Shown: positions 52,299-61,345, counted from the first letter of the stretch. The stretch: 64,000 nucleotides of DNA from UBA5359 sp002410925 [NCBI: bacterium UBP13_UBA5359] (GCA_002410925.1 DHPR01000033.1:213084-277083), one strand, 5' to 3'. Numbers and translations are program-made. The notes: generated by a model not told the origin, from the letters alone.

Positions 52299-52940
52299 TT
52301 ATTTCCTCTTTTCCAAATTTATACCGTGTGCCTTGAACGTGGACAGGATATCTTCCTTGGGAAAAAAGCCGACATGCCGAAAGACTTCCTTGCCAGTTTC
52401 ATCAATGAATATCTGCGTAGGAATGCTGCTGATTCCGTATTTTTCGCCAGCACTGCTGTTTTTCCATACGTCTATAAATTCAACGATTAGCTGCCCCTTA
52501 TATTCCGTTCTAAGTTCCTCCAGAACAGGTGCCATCATCTTGCAAGGCACGCACTTTGTCGCACCAAGATCGACCAGCCGAGGCAGCGTTCTCTCTGTCT
52601 TGGTCTGCGAACCAGATTTAGTTTTTACAGGTGATGATATCTTTGCCGTAGTCTTTGAAACAGAAGAACTGTCCTTGTCAGAGCGTTTATCTTTAATACG
52701 TATCTCTGCAGCCTTCTTTTTATGTGCGACGACGACATCAGGAAGCTTCTGATCGCTCTCCAAGCTCTCTTTCGGCTTTGCGTCTTCCGCTTCCACAGTA
52801 ATATCATTCTCAAGCGGCGCAGTAGCCGTAACCAAGGAATTACCGATACGATTTCCCTTATCGCTCTTATTTGCCAGGATAGCACCCGCCACCACTATGA
52901 TGCCGATAACTATGGCAATCTTCCACCAGTTGCTTTGCAT
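52299..52940 (-). CDS. Membrane-anchored thioredoxin-like protein
   Basis: 213 aa. One N-terminal anchor (WKIAIVIGIIVVAGAILA), a Ser/Lys-rich linker (about 25-105), then a thioredoxin domain with GATKCVPCKMMAP and the cis-proline segment SIPTQIFIDETG. The active site CVPC and the downstream FRHVGFF are closely similar to the next gene, so the two thioredoxin domains are probably paralogues. Gap to the next gene is one base. Confidence 0.9.
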   Translation of the reverse strand: MQSNWWKIAIVIGIIVVAGAILANKSDKGNRIGNSLVTATAPLENDITVEAEDAKPKESLESDQKLPDVVVAHKKKAAEIRIKDKRSDKDSSSVSKTTAKISSPVKTKSGSQTKTERTLPRLVDLGATKCVPCKMMAPVLEELRTEYKGQLIVEFIDVWKNSSAGEKYGISSIPTQIFIDETGKEVFRHVGFFPKEDILSTFKAHGINLEKRK

Positions 52941-52974
52941 AACGGCCTTCTCCCCTTTGCGTAAAATACAGCCT

Positions 52975-53212
52975 CTATTTCTCAGCAGCTATAAGCTTCT
53001 TGCTCTCATCCGGAGACAAGAGCTTGCCGACAGACTTAACCTTACCGCCAATGGCTAATTCGGGAGTCATTTAGAAAATTGAACTGCATAATCTCTCGCA
53101 TATCCTGAATCTTCTCGATCTCCGTATTAAGTTCTGGCTCTTCTACCGCTTGCTTGACATTAGCCACAAGAGTTTTGCACCTAAGACAACCTGAACCAAG
53201 AATCTGTATTTT
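52975..53212 (-). pseudogene. Decayed redox-active disulfide thioredoxin
   Basis: Small thioredoxin of the redox-active disulfide 2 type. The frame reads KIQILGSGCLRCKTLVANV, with CLRC as the active site, then TEIEKIQDMREIMQFNFLN. A frameshift follows, and the normal C-terminal part TPELAIGGKVKSVGKLLS continues in the next frame to a stop at 52977. The start codon also appears lost (AAT where ATG is expected). Two independent lesions suggest a dead gene, unless the frame error is an assembly fault. Confidence 0.8.
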
Positions 53213-53227
53213 ATTTTAGTCTTTCAT

Positions 53228-53557
53228 TTATTTTACAGACAAAACCGTGGAAGCGGATTGCTTCCGTTTGGCATCTTCGCATATCACCGCATCAACACAT
53301 CCAAAAAAGTTCAGAATACACGGCACACGCAAACTATAATAGACCTGCAATCCCTCTTTACGGCAGGAAACTATACCTGCGTTCTTAAGTACCGAGAGAT
53401 GCCGAGAAACAGTAGAAATATTGCCGCCAACAAGCTCCTGAAGCTTGCACACGCATACTTCATTATTTGCCAGAGCATCGATGATCATAAGCCTGCTGGG
53501 ATGTGCCATAGCTTTGACTATCTGTGCCTTGTATTCGTAGAGCTCCTTATCATACAA
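53228..53557 (-). CDS. ArsR-family metal/redox-sensing repressor
   Basis: 109 aa with TTG start (GAGGGG 6 bases upstream). Winged-helix ArsR fold: AMAHPSRLMIIDALANNEVCVCKLQELVGGNISTVSRHLSVLKNAGIV. The CVC cysteines in the sensing helix, plus further cysteines in VPCILNFFGC, could bind As(III), Cd or another thiophilic ligand. First gene of the thiol-redox operon and preceded by a consensus promoter with an overlapping dyad. Confidence 0.92.
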   Translation of the reverse strand: MYDKELYEYKAQIVKAMAHPSRLMIIDALANNEVCVCKLQELVGGNISTVSRHLSVLKNAGIVSCRKEGLQVYYSLRVPCILNFFGCVDAVICEDAKRKQSASTVLSVK

Positions 53558-53586
53558 TTCCTTCCCCTCACCCCTGTAATTTACTA

Positions 53587-53605
53587 ATTTGCATTATAGG
53601 CAAAT
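53587..53605. promoter_or_regulatory. Putative ArsR operator
   Basis: ATTTGC, 7 bases, GCAAAT. The perfect dyad encloses the -10 element, so repressor binding would block the promoter. Confidence 0.7.
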
Positions 53606-53621
53606 AGTTTGGCAGTGTCAA
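53593..53621 (-). promoter_or_regulatory. Consensus promoter of the arsR-ccdA operon
   Basis: TTGACA (53621-53616), exactly 17 bases, TATAAT (53598-53593) on the minus strand: a perfect sigma70 consensus. Confidence 0.9.
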
Positions 53622-53856
53622 CAGGCATGCATGTCCCTGTACACTGATTTGCCTCATTGTAAGCCTTTTTATATTCCAAGCATGTTTTTATATCGTCCGT
53701 GTATTAATCCATGCCTGAGCGCTCATCTGGATTGCACCCCAAAAGGTTCCCGGCAGCGGCACATAGTTGATATGAATATGCAGTTCTGTGCCCTCCTTTT
53801 CAGTCCGGCAATACTTTCTGACGCTGCGCCAAGTTCCAATCCTCCCGATTAATATA

Positions 53857-53958
53857 TTAGCGAACCGTTTTTCGATCATGTCCGGTCTCCCGGGCAATCT
53901 CTGAGATATTCAGCCCTTTTACATAGAACATCTCTCTGATACAATCAATCTTAGCCAT
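53857..53958 (-). pseudogene. istA: IstA N-terminal remnant (IS21 family)
   Basis: Reads MAKIDCIREMFYVKGLNISE and then IARETGHDRKTVR, the IS21 transposase HTH, and is then cut by a TAA. After the stop the frame continues YINREDWN, the expected IstA sequence, before further decay toward 53,700. The catalytic core is missing. Upstream (54,020-54,085) two related segments TTGCATTTGTGGGGATTTT and TTGCAAAAGTGGGGAATTC look like the repeated end sequences of IS21 elements. The rest of 53622-53856 shows only decayed IS sequence. Confidence 0.75.
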
Positions 53959-54110
53959 TGTAAGCATTCTCCTTTTTCACCTCCTGAAGTCTTTCAACTA
54001 CAAGGATAGTGATTAATTCTGGTGCCTGCAATGGCTTTTGCATTTGTGGGGATTTTATCGTTGCAAAAGTGGGGAATTCTCTTTGTCTCTTTGTCCCTTT
54101 TTATTTTGCA

Positions 54111-54572
54111 CTAAACAGCGGCTCGGTCTGATGAACTTATGATTTTTATTTCTTCTAATTCTTCTGTTCTTTCGTTATAGATTGTCCATTGAGGTTCCAA
54201 GTCTTCTTTAACAGTCAAACGAATAGTTAGCGCCGTGTTAATGTCATGGTCATGCTCTGGCTCATCAATTATCTCACCATTGTTATCAATAGATCTAAGG
54301 TAACCCCCATATTTTGTATCGCTCCAAAACTCTTCTGGTAAGTCTGTGATTGTAACCGATATGATAATAGGCTTCTTTATTTCACAGTTATAGAAATCAT
54401 AATCAAAAAGATTAAGTGAATGGTAAGGATATAATACATACTCAATAGCCTTTAGAACAGTTGACTTCCTGGAATCACCTGGACCAATTAAACAAACCAA
54501 ATCACTCTTGATCTTCCAATCAAGCGTTTTTATGCCTCTAGAATTGTTGATCGACAAGTGCCTTATTTTCAT
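54111..54572 (-). pseudogene. Truncated OLD-family ATP-dependent nuclease
   Basis: 153 aa corresponding only to the N-terminal ATPase part. It starts MKIRHLSINNSRGIKTLDW; the P-loop is LIGPGDSRKSTVLKAIEYVL; then IISVTITDLPEEFWSD, typical of OLD/RecF-like ABC-ATPase nucleases. The rest of the ATPase and the Toprim nuclease are absent, and IS21-end sequence begins about 25 bases after the stop. It was probably disrupted by that element. OLD nucleases act in phage defence, alone or with a helicase (Gabija). Confidence 0.75.
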
Positions 54573-54613
54573 GCTAATCTATCCCTTACCCAACTATAAT
54601 AGCAGAATTGAAC

Positions 54614-56146
54614 TCAAATCCAGTACCGCCTGTCCAGTGTCCGGTATTGCACCGCCTCAGCTATATGCGTCGCTTCCAGGCCATCTTTACTATCCAGGTC
54701 GGCTATCGTTCTGGCTACTTTAAGTATGCGATCGTATGCTCTAGCGGATAATCCGAGTGTTTTCATGGCACGACTGAGCAAAGCGCTTCCTTCTTTATCC
54801 ATCTGGCAATACTTTCTGACACTACGGCTGTCCATCTTGGCATTACAGTGGAATTTCCGGCCGCTATATCGCTCCTGTTGTAATGATCTGGCCCAACACA
54901 CCCTCTCTCGTATAACACGGCTTGGCTCCCCGTCAGGACGCCCCATAAGCTGCTCCTCGCTGATCCGAGGCATCTCTATATGCATATCTATACGGTCTAG
55001 CAACGGGCCGGAAATACGGTTGAGATATTGACTTATCTGCGCTGGAGTGCAAACACAATTTCTTGTATGATCACCGTAATAGCCGCATTTGCAAGGGTTC
55101 ATGGCAGCCACCAGCATAAACTGGGCGGGATAGCTTATTGTTCCGGCAACCCTGCCTATGGTGACCGTACCCTCCTCCAGTGGCTGACGCAAAACTTCGA
55201 GGACATCACGTTTGAATTCGGGCAGCTCATCCAGAAAGAGTACGCCGTTATGTGCCAGACTGACCTCTCCAGGGAGTGGATATGACCCTCCACCGATAAG
55301 GGCTACATTCGATATCGTATGATGCGGACTGCGAAAGCTTCGTTTGTTAATTAATGAGGAATTATCTGCCAGCAGCCCCCTGACGCTGTATATTCTGGTC
55401 ACTTCCAACGCCTCTGATTGATTCATCGGTGGCAAGATACCGGGGATGCGCCTGGCCAGCATCGTCTTGCCGGAACCGGGCGGGCCGATCATCAAAATAT
55501 TATGGCCGCCGGCTGCCGCTATCTCCATAGCTCTCTTGGCGGCATCCTGCCCTTTTACATCCGAAAAATCCTCACCAACAAGCGAATCTTCATCACTAGC
55601 GGTATCAACAACGGGTCTTTCCGGCAGATAATGACCATTTACAAGAGCTGCTACTTCATGAAGATTGCGGCAGGGGAATACTTCAACATCATCAACCATG
55701 GCTGCTTCACAGTAATTATTCCACGGCACCACCAGCAGCGGATGTTCGGCACTGCGGAGATCCAATGCGGTCGGCATGACACCGGTTACCGGACGAAGCT
55801 TGCCGTCCAGAGAGAGCTCTCCCACATATACAGCTCCGGCCATCTCTTCAGTCAAATGTATTGCTCCTGTGGCCACCAATATGCCTACAGCTATAGGAAG
55901 ATCAAATGCCGGGCCCTCTTTGCGGATATCGGCCGGGGCCAGGTTGACCGTTATTCTGCCTATAGGAAATTCAAAGCCGGTATTGCGAATAGCCGCTCTT
56001 ACCCGCTCTTTGGCCTCCTGTACAGCAGTATCCGGCAGACCGACTATGGTGAACGACGGCAGGCCGGAAGAAACATCGACCTCAACTTCGATGAAGTGAG
56101 CATTAACTCCTATGACCGTACTGCTTTTTACCTTTGCCAGTGACAA
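54614..56146 (-). CDS. yifB: YifB/ComM family Mg-chelatase-like AAA+ ATPase
   Basis: 510 aa, normal length. N-terminal Lon-like domain (VEVDVSSGLPSFTIVGLPDTAVQEAKERVRAA), Walker A MIGPPGSGKTMLARR, the conserved FRSPHHTISNVALIGGG and LAHNGVLFLDELPEF (Walker B), and a zinc-like MNPCKCGYYGD. The family (ComM) is a branch-migration helicase linked to natural transformation. TTG start with AAGGAG 6 bases upstream. Confidence 0.95.
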   Translation of the reverse strand: MSLAKVKSSTVIGVNAHFIEVEVDVSSGLPSFTIVGLPDTAVQEAKERVRAAIRNTGFEFPIGRITVNLAPADIRKEGPAFDLPIAVGILVATGAIHLTEEMAGAVYVGELSLDGKLRPVTGVMPTALDLRSAEHPLLVVPWNNYCEAAMVDDVEVFPCRNLHEVAALVNGHYLPERPVVDTASDEDSLVGEDFSDVKGQDAAKRAMEIAAAGGHNILMIGPPGSGKTMLARRIPGILPPMNQSEALEVTRIYSVRGLLADNSSLINKRSFRSPHHTISNVALIGGGSYPLPGEVSLAHNGVLFLDELPEFKRDVLEVLRQPLEEGTVTIGRVAGTISYPAQFMLVAAMNPCKCGYYGDHTRNCVCTPAQISQYLNRISGPLLDRIDMHIEMPRISEEQLMGRPDGEPSRVIRERVCWARSLQQERYSGRKFHCNAKMDSRSVRKYCQMDKEGSALLSRAMKTLGLSARAYDRILKVARTIADLDSKDGLEATHIAEAVQYRTLDRRYWI

Positions 56147-56358
56147 GTGGCTCTCCTTATATGCTCATATTTGCCCGAGCATTTATCAGAATACGATTGC
56201 ATATATTCTACTAAGGTATTAAGGTATATGCAAACGCTTGATTGCTATGGTTCTCCATTACAAAGCATTTGTTGTTTTCCCACAGCCTTTTTCTCCCCCC
56301 TAAAAAGTTTTTTACTGCTATATTCGGGTATAAAAGATGTTATGAGGAGGTGCCAACC

Positions 56359-56757
56359 ATGGCTACTATTGATGATCTAAAAGAAGCATTTGCCGATGAA
56401 TCCCAGGCCAGCGTGAGGTATCTAACTTTCGCACGCAAAGCCAGAGAAGAGGGGCATGAAGATGTAGCAAGGTTATTTGAAGATGCAGCTATGGATGAAT
56501 TATGCCACGCACAACACAATCTGGAACTGATGCAGGGAATCAGTAGCACAGAGAACAATCTGCAATCCGCCATTAATGGGGAAGCTGCAGAATACATCAA
56601 TAAGTACCCCGAATATATAGAAAAAGCTTTTGAAGAAAATAATATGGCTGCCGTCAAGGCTTTCAAAGAGGCAGCTGACAACCAGCAACTTCATTCAGAG
56701 AAATTCATGGAAACGCTGGACAGCATTGCAGGCCCAAAGAGTGAAGCTGGTGATTGA
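56359..56757 (+). CDS. Rubrerythrin-like diiron protein
   Basis: 132 aa, the ferritin-like part of rubrerythrin without a rubredoxin domain. DESQASVRYLTFARKAREEG and DAAMDELCHAQHNLE give the first E and ExxH ligands; INGEAAEYINKYPEY supplies the next pair of glutamates. In the last helix the expected ExxH reads QQLH, so one iron-ligand glutamate is replaced by glutamine. Peroxide reduction is the family role; the substitution may alter it. GAGGAGG precedes the ATG by 7-8 bases. Confidence 0.88.
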   Translation: MATIDDLKEAFADESQASVRYLTFARKAREEGHEDVARLFEDAAMDELCHAQHNLELMQGISSTENNLQSAINGEAAEYINKYPEYIEKAFEENNMAAVKAFKEAADNQQLHSEKFMETLDSIAGPKSEAGD

Positions 56758-56760
56758 TAG

Positions 56761-57792
56761 CTAACGGACTATCTTACGCCGTCCTCTTGGCCTATCGGGG
56801 TTAAGACCTTTCTGCAATGCCAAATTATAGGCAAAGAGCTGTCCTACAACCATAAATACCAAAGGAGAGAATACCTCTTTTACCGGCTCAGGCAAGACCA
56901 GAGCGGTATCGGCAATTTCCAGCACTTCCTTACGATCAGATATAACTATAGTTTCGGCTCCCAGCTCTCGCTGCAATTCTCTGGTCAGCCGCAGCATATT
57001 ATTATAGGTTTGTCCGCCGGGAACAAAGATCATAACCGGATATCCCTCCCCTACCAGAGAGATAGCGGCATGCGCAAACTCGGCCGATGAATGAGAGAGA
57101 GCTGAAACCTGACAGATCTCCTCTAATTTGAGAGCTGTTTCCAAGGCTGTGGCGTAATTAAAACCGTTGCCCAGCACTACGCATCTGGTCATATAGCGAT
57201 AAGACTTGACCAACTCACACATACCATCCGACAGAGACAGAGCAGAATTCATCAGTTCAGGCACAAGCCTTAGTGCGCTGATTGTTTCTCTATCCTCAGA
57301 TATGACAGCCGCCAGAAGATAGAGGATAGCCATTTGAGCCGTATAAGTTTTAGTGGATGATATAGCCTTTTCCACTCCAGCTCGTGTATTTATGCAGTAA
57401 TCTGCTGTAAGCCCTAACGGGGATTCCGGTTCTTCCGTTATGGCAACCGTCATTGCTCCCAGCTCTCTGGCTATTCTCAGAACCTCTCGCGTTTCATACG
57501 TTTCACCTGAACGAGAGATGCCTATAACAACGGCATTTGAAAGGTTAAGCCTGGCTTGATATGCCATAAATATGGTTGGCGAAATAACCGTTGAAGGAAC
57601 GGAGGCTATGGTCTCAAATATATATTTGGAAGCCATAGCAACGTTATTAGAAGAGCCGCGCCCTACTGCCATAACGAGGCAACTACGGCGCTCACGTGCT
57701 ACCTGACCGATAGAAATAATATTTGAAAGCTCCTCCTCGAGGATGCGATTTAAAACCTGTGGCTGTTCAGCGATATCATCCAGCATTAACAT
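56761..57792 (-). CDS. SIS-domain sugar isomerase/deaminase-like protein
   Basis: 343 aa with two SIS domains, like the isomerase half of GlmS or AgaS/FrlB. VMAVGRGSSNNVAMASKYIFE and GISRSGETYETREVLRIA bind sugar phosphate in domain 1; STKTYTAQMAILYLL and CVVLGNGFNYATALETALKLEE follow. It lacks the glutaminase domain. The ATG chosen has GGAGG 7 bases upstream; the frame is open 51 bases further. Probably an aldose/ketose amino-sugar phosphate enzyme. Confidence 0.88.
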   Translation of the reverse strand: MLMLDDIAEQPQVLNRILEEELSNIISIGQVARERRSCLVMAVGRGSSNNVAMASKYIFETIASVPSTVISPTIFMAYQARLNLSNAVVIGISRSGETYETREVLRIARELGAMTVAITEEPESPLGLTADYCINTRAGVEKAISSTKTYTAQMAILYLLAAVISEDRETISALRLVPELMNSALSLSDGMCELVKSYRYMTRCVVLGNGFNYATALETALKLEEICQVSALSHSSAEFAHAAISLVGEGYPVMIFVPGGQTYNNMLRLTRELQRELGAETIVISDRKEVLEIADTALVLPEPVKEVFSPLVFMVVGQLFAYNLALQKGLNPDRPRGRRKIVR

Positions 57793-57968
57793 ATGTGCGC
57801 ACCTCCGATAGGAATTATGTAAATAAAAATCTTGTTCAGTCATATATTATTCCTCTAATCTATCATTAAATCCTTTATTTGTTAATCCGGCACCATAATA
57901 TTCTCCATAATACTTTGTTTATGGCTCTCTTTTTTCAGGTATAGAGTATGCAAAGGAGGTATAAGAAA

Positions 57969-58451
57969 TTGCACATACCGATATTCTTTATCATTTTCAT
58001 CATTTGCAGTTTATTAGCCGGCGCTCCCGTCATGGCTGAAGAAAGATTACCGACAGCAACCGGGGAGCAGCCGAAAAGCGATAGCAAAGATATCGCTATC
58101 AGGGGAAAAGCTATCTTCATCAACTTGCGGGCTCAAAGGATCTATGCTAAAAGCAACGGCCGTATAATCTATAACTTTCACATAAGCTCCGGTCGCCCGA
58201 GTAAATGCACACCGCGTGGGAATTACCGTGTTTTAGGCAAGGAAAAAATGCATATATCCAGCATCTATCCGCGTCCGCGAGGCGGCGCCGGCATGCCCTG
58301 GTCACTGCATTATAACGGCAACTATTTTATTCACGGTTACCATCATGTTCCTCCGCGTCCAGCCTCTAACGGCTGCATACGGCTGGCTGTACCCAGTGCG
58401 AAGAGGCTCTTTTTCTGGGCGCCGGTAGGAACGCCTGTAATCATACGCTGA
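57969..58451 (+). CDS. Secreted L,D-transpeptidase (YkuD domain)
   Basis: 160 aa from a TTG start preceded by AGGAGG at 9 bases; an ATG seven codons upstream lacks a site. A signal peptide (HIPIFFIIFIICSLLAGAPVMA) is followed by a YkuD domain at about 50-160. The catalytic cysteine lies in PASNGCIRLAVPS with the histidine in YFIHGYHH. It forms 3-3 peptidoglycan cross-links or attaches proteins to the wall. Confidence 0.92.
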   Translation: MHIPIFFIIFIICSLLAGAPVMAEERLPTATGEQPKSDSKDIAIRGKAIFINLRAQRIYAKSNGRIIYNFHISSGRPSKCTPRGNYRVLGKEKMHISSIYPRPRGGAGMPWSLHYNGNYFIHGYHHVPPRPASNGCIRLAVPSAKRLFFWAPVGTPVIIR

Positions 58452-58477
58452 AGCTATAACAGATGCTATAAAATCTT

Positions 58478-58505
58478 GAGAGCCCTCCTTTTCTGGAAGG
58501 CTCTC
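58478..58505. terminator. Bidirectional hairpin between the transpeptidase and fba
   Basis: GAGAGCC...GGCTCTC with partial pairing inside, between two convergent genes. T-rich sequence follows on both strands. Confidence 0.6.
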
Positions 58506-58539
58506 AGCAGTTTCTTACCTGTCAGGTAACTTGTAAAAA

Positions 58540-59565
58540 TTACTTACCCATGTAGAAGGTAACCATCTCTTTCATGCTTACCTGCTTTACCTTGCTTGCA
58601 TATCCGGCCTGACCAAAGGCTACCATACGGTCAATACAGACCTGCTTCATAGCATCTCTGGCTGGTGAGAGATAATCGCGCGGGTCAAAAGCAGTCGGCT
58701 TGCAGGAAAAAACCTTGCGAATAGCACCGGTTATGGCTAAGCGGTTATCGGTGTCCACGTTGATTTTGCGTACGCCATGCTTGATACCACGCTGTATTTC
58801 TTCAACCGGCACGCCGTAGGTCTCTTTCATATACCCGCCGTACATCCTGATAATATCCAGCAGTTCCTGCGGCACACTGGAAGAACCGTGCATAACAAGA
58901 TGGGTATTGGGAAGGCGCTTGTGTATCTCTTCAATAACACTCATAACCAGAACATCGCCTGTAGGCTTGCGAGTAAACTTATAGGCGCCATGGCTGGTTC
59001 CAATGGCCACTGCCAGCGCATCGACACCTGTATCTGCCACAAAACGCTCTGCCTGGCCGGGATCTGTAAGGTGCTTTAAGGCTTCTTCACCAGTAAGACC
59101 TGCACCATGGCCATCCTCGATACCGCCGAGAGTGCCTATTTCGCCTTCAACAGTAACTCCCCTGGCATGGGCATAGTCCACAACTTCTTTGGTTACCTTA
59201 ACATTATACTCATAGCTGGAAGGGGATTTCCCATCTTCCGAGAGAGAACCATCCATCATAACGGAGTTGAAGCCCTGCTCAATGGCGCTGATGCAAGTTG
59301 CCGGTGAATTACCGTGGTCCTGATGCATGGATATGGGTATGTTGGGATGAAGCTCGGCCGCAGCCAGCATAAGATGCCGAAGATAAGCATCATTGGTGTA
59401 CTTCCGGGCGCCTCTGGAAGCCTGAACGATTACCGGTGATTCCGTCTCCTCAGCCGCTGCCATGATGGCTTGTATCTGCTCCATGTTGTTAACATTGAAT
59501 GCAGCCACACCATAGCCGTTCTCCGCAGCATGATCCAACAGAATCCGCATAGGAACTAATGACAT
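58540..59565 (-). CDS. fba: Class II fructose-1,6-bisphosphate aldolase
   Basis: Glycolytic/gluconeogenic aldolase with zinc, 341 aa. [34 protein letters not shown] (zinc ligands), [43 protein letters not shown] and [12 protein letters not shown] are the family blocks. The start has GGGGGC 9 bases upstream. Confidence 0.97.
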   Translation of the reverse strand: MSLVPMRILLDHAAENGYGVAAFNVNNMEQIQAIMAAAEETESPVIVQASRGARKYTNDAYLRHLMLAAAELHPNIPISMHQDHGNSPATCISAIEQGFNSVMMDGSLSEDGKSPSSYEYNVKVTKEVVDYAHARGVTVEGEIGTLGGIEDGHGAGLTGEEALKHLTDPGQAERFVADTGVDALAVAIGTSHGAYKFTRKPTGDVLVMSVIEEIHKRLPNTHLVMHGSSSVPQELLDIIRMYGGYMKETYGVPVEEIQRGIKHGVRKINVDTDNRLAITGAIRKVFSCKPTAFDPRDYLSPARDAMKQVCIDRMVAFGQAGYASKVKQVSMKEMVTFYMGK

Positions 59566-59621
59566 ATTCTTTGCCCCCTTAGTGAATTATTGTCTGCAGA
59601 TGCATTAAACACACCCTTGTT

Positions 59622-59650
59622 GTTTTATCAAAAATGATCCAATCTGTCAA
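59622..59650 (-). promoter_or_regulatory. Candidate promoter of fba
   Basis: Perfect TTGACA (59650-59645), 17 bases, TAAAAC (59627-59622) on the minus strand. Confidence 0.6.
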
Positions 59651-59657
59651 ATCGTAA

Positions 59658-59686
59658 TTGTGTACGCCGGTTTTATCAAGTATAAT
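59658..59686 (+). promoter_or_regulatory. Candidate promoter of prfC
   Basis: TTGTGT (59658-59663), 17 bases, perfect TATAAT (59681-59686), 39 bases upstream of the ATG. It is back to back with the fba promoter. Confidence 0.65.
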
Positions 59687-59725
59687 ATTGCCCGTATGTT
59701 CGAGCTGTGATCGGAGTATTATTTA

Positions 59726-61336
59726 ATGGATTTATCTAATATTATTAAAGCTGAAGCGGAACGAAGACGAACCTTTGCTATTATTTCACATCCTGATGCC
59801 GGTAAAACCACCTTCACGGAAAAATTGCTGTTGTATGGCGGAGCCATACGCCTGGCAGGCTCAGTCAGAGCAAGACGAAATCAGAATAAAGCCACCTCCG
59901 ATTGGATGAATATAGAGCAGGAGCGCGGTATCTCCATAAGTTCAGCAGCACTGCAATTTGAATATAACGACTATTGTCTCAACCTTCTGGATACACCCGG
60001 CCACCATGACTTCAGCGAAGACACATACCGCACCCTAACCGCTGCCGATAGCGCTGTCATGCTATTGGATGCTGCCAAAGGCGTGGAAGAGCAGACCAAA
60101 AAGCTCTTTCGGGTCTGCCGTCGCAGAAACATACCTATAGCTACCTTTATCAACAAAATGGATCGCCCTGGAAGGGATCCGTTATCGCTGCTGGATGAAG
60201 TTGAGGAGATACTCGGAATCACGGCCGTACCGCTGAACTGGCCGATAGGCTCAGGCGATGAATTTACGGGTGTCTATGATAGAACTGAGAAGCGCATATA
60301 TCTGTATGAACGTACCGCGCATAATCAGCAGAAAGCTCCGGTTATTGCCGGTAACGCTGACGATCAGGCCATAAGAGAGTTGGTAGGAGATGACAAACAC
60401 GCTATCTTCCTGGAGGAAATGGAGATACTGAGAGAGGTAGTCAAGCCGTTCAGCAGGGATGCATTTCTTTCTGGAAAAATGACGCCGGTATTCTTTGGCA
60501 GCGCTTTAACCAATTTTGGAGTGGAGCGTTTTCTAGCACATTTTATCGATCTCTCCCCCCTGCCGGGTGAAGGCGGAGATAATAAGATAAGAGCGGATGA
60601 GGAGAGATTCACCGGCTTCATTTTCAAGGTTCAGGCTAACATGAATCAACGGCACCGTGACAGAATAGCCTTTGTGCGCATCTGCTCCGGCCGGTTTGAA
60701 CGCGGCATGACGGTCAAGCACTTGCGCACCGGCAAGATGATACGGCTTTCCAGCCCGCATGCTTTTTTTGCTCAGGAGAGGGCGGTTATTGATGAAGCCT
60801 GGCCGGGCGATATAATAGGCCTGATAAATCCTGGAACGTTCAAAATAGGTGATGCTCTCTGTGAAAGAGGAGAGCTCTCGCTACCGCCGTTTCCTCGCTT
60901 TGCACCGGAATGCTTTGCCACTGTCAGGCCGCATGATCCTGCTATGTACAAGGGCTTCCACAAAGGACTTCAGCAGTTATCTGAAGAGGGCGTAGTGCAG
61001 GTTTATTACCCGCTTCGAGGAGCACATGACCCGATGCTGGGCGCTGTAGGGCAGCTGCAGTTCGAAGTTTTTGTAAGCCGCCTGGAAGCCGAATACTCCA
61101 CCCGAATATCGATAGAGCACCATCCCTATACCATCGCCAGGTGGATAGATAAGCGGCATATCGATGAAATATCAGGCAGCGGCTATGTTGTAGTAGTCCT
61201 TGATGATCAGGAACGTGCCGTAGCCCTCTTTAAGAAGGGCTATGATCTCCGTTTCATGGAGAAAAAGTATCCTGATATCGTTTTCTCAGAGCTGCCCCCG
61301 GACGATACTCGCACTCAGGATACCGCTTTAGCATAA
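59726..61336 (+). CDS. prfC: Peptide chain release factor 3
   Basis: GTPase that recycles RF1/RF2, 536 aa. G1 AIISHPDAGKTTFTEKLL, G2/switch region MNIEQERGISISSAA, G3 NLLDTPGHHDFSEDTYRTL, G4 INKMDRPGRDP are all present; GFIFKVQANMNQRHRDRIAF marks the RF3 class and separates it from EF-G. GGAG lies 9 bases before the ATG. Confidence 0.96.
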   Translation: MDLSNIIKAEAERRRTFAIISHPDAGKTTFTEKLLLYGGAIRLAGSVRARRNQNKATSDWMNIEQERGISISSAALQFEYNDYCLNLLDTPGHHDFSEDTYRTLTAADSAVMLLDAAKGVEEQTKKLFRVCRRRNIPIATFINKMDRPGRDPLSLLDEVEEILGITAVPLNWPIGSGDEFTGVYDRTEKRIYLYERTAHNQQKAPVIAGNADDQAIRELVGDDKHAIFLEEMEILREVVKPFSRDAFLSGKMTPVFFGSALTNFGVERFLAHFIDLSPLPGEGGDNKIRADEERFTGFIFKVQANMNQRHRDRIAFVRICSGRFERGMTVKHLRTGKMIRLSSPHAFFAQERAVIDEAWPGDIIGLINPGTFKIGDALCERGELSLPPFPRFAPECFATVRPHDPAMYKGFHKGLQQLSEEGVVQVYYPLRGAHDPMLGAVGQLQFEVFVSRLEAEYSTRISIEHHPYTIARWIDKRHIDEISGSGYVVVVLDDQERAVALFKKGYDLRFMEKKYPDIVFSELPPDDTRTQDTALA

Positions 61337-61345
61337 GCCGGAGGC

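Noticed and set aside
53589-53852. 87-codon plus-strand frame upstream of arsR
   Set aside because: It runs through the arsR promoter and decayed IS21 sequence and has no motifs or ribosome-binding site.
55418-56143. 241-codon plus-strand frame
   Set aside because: Antisense to yifB, with a Tyr/His/Arg-rich composition typical of shadow frames.
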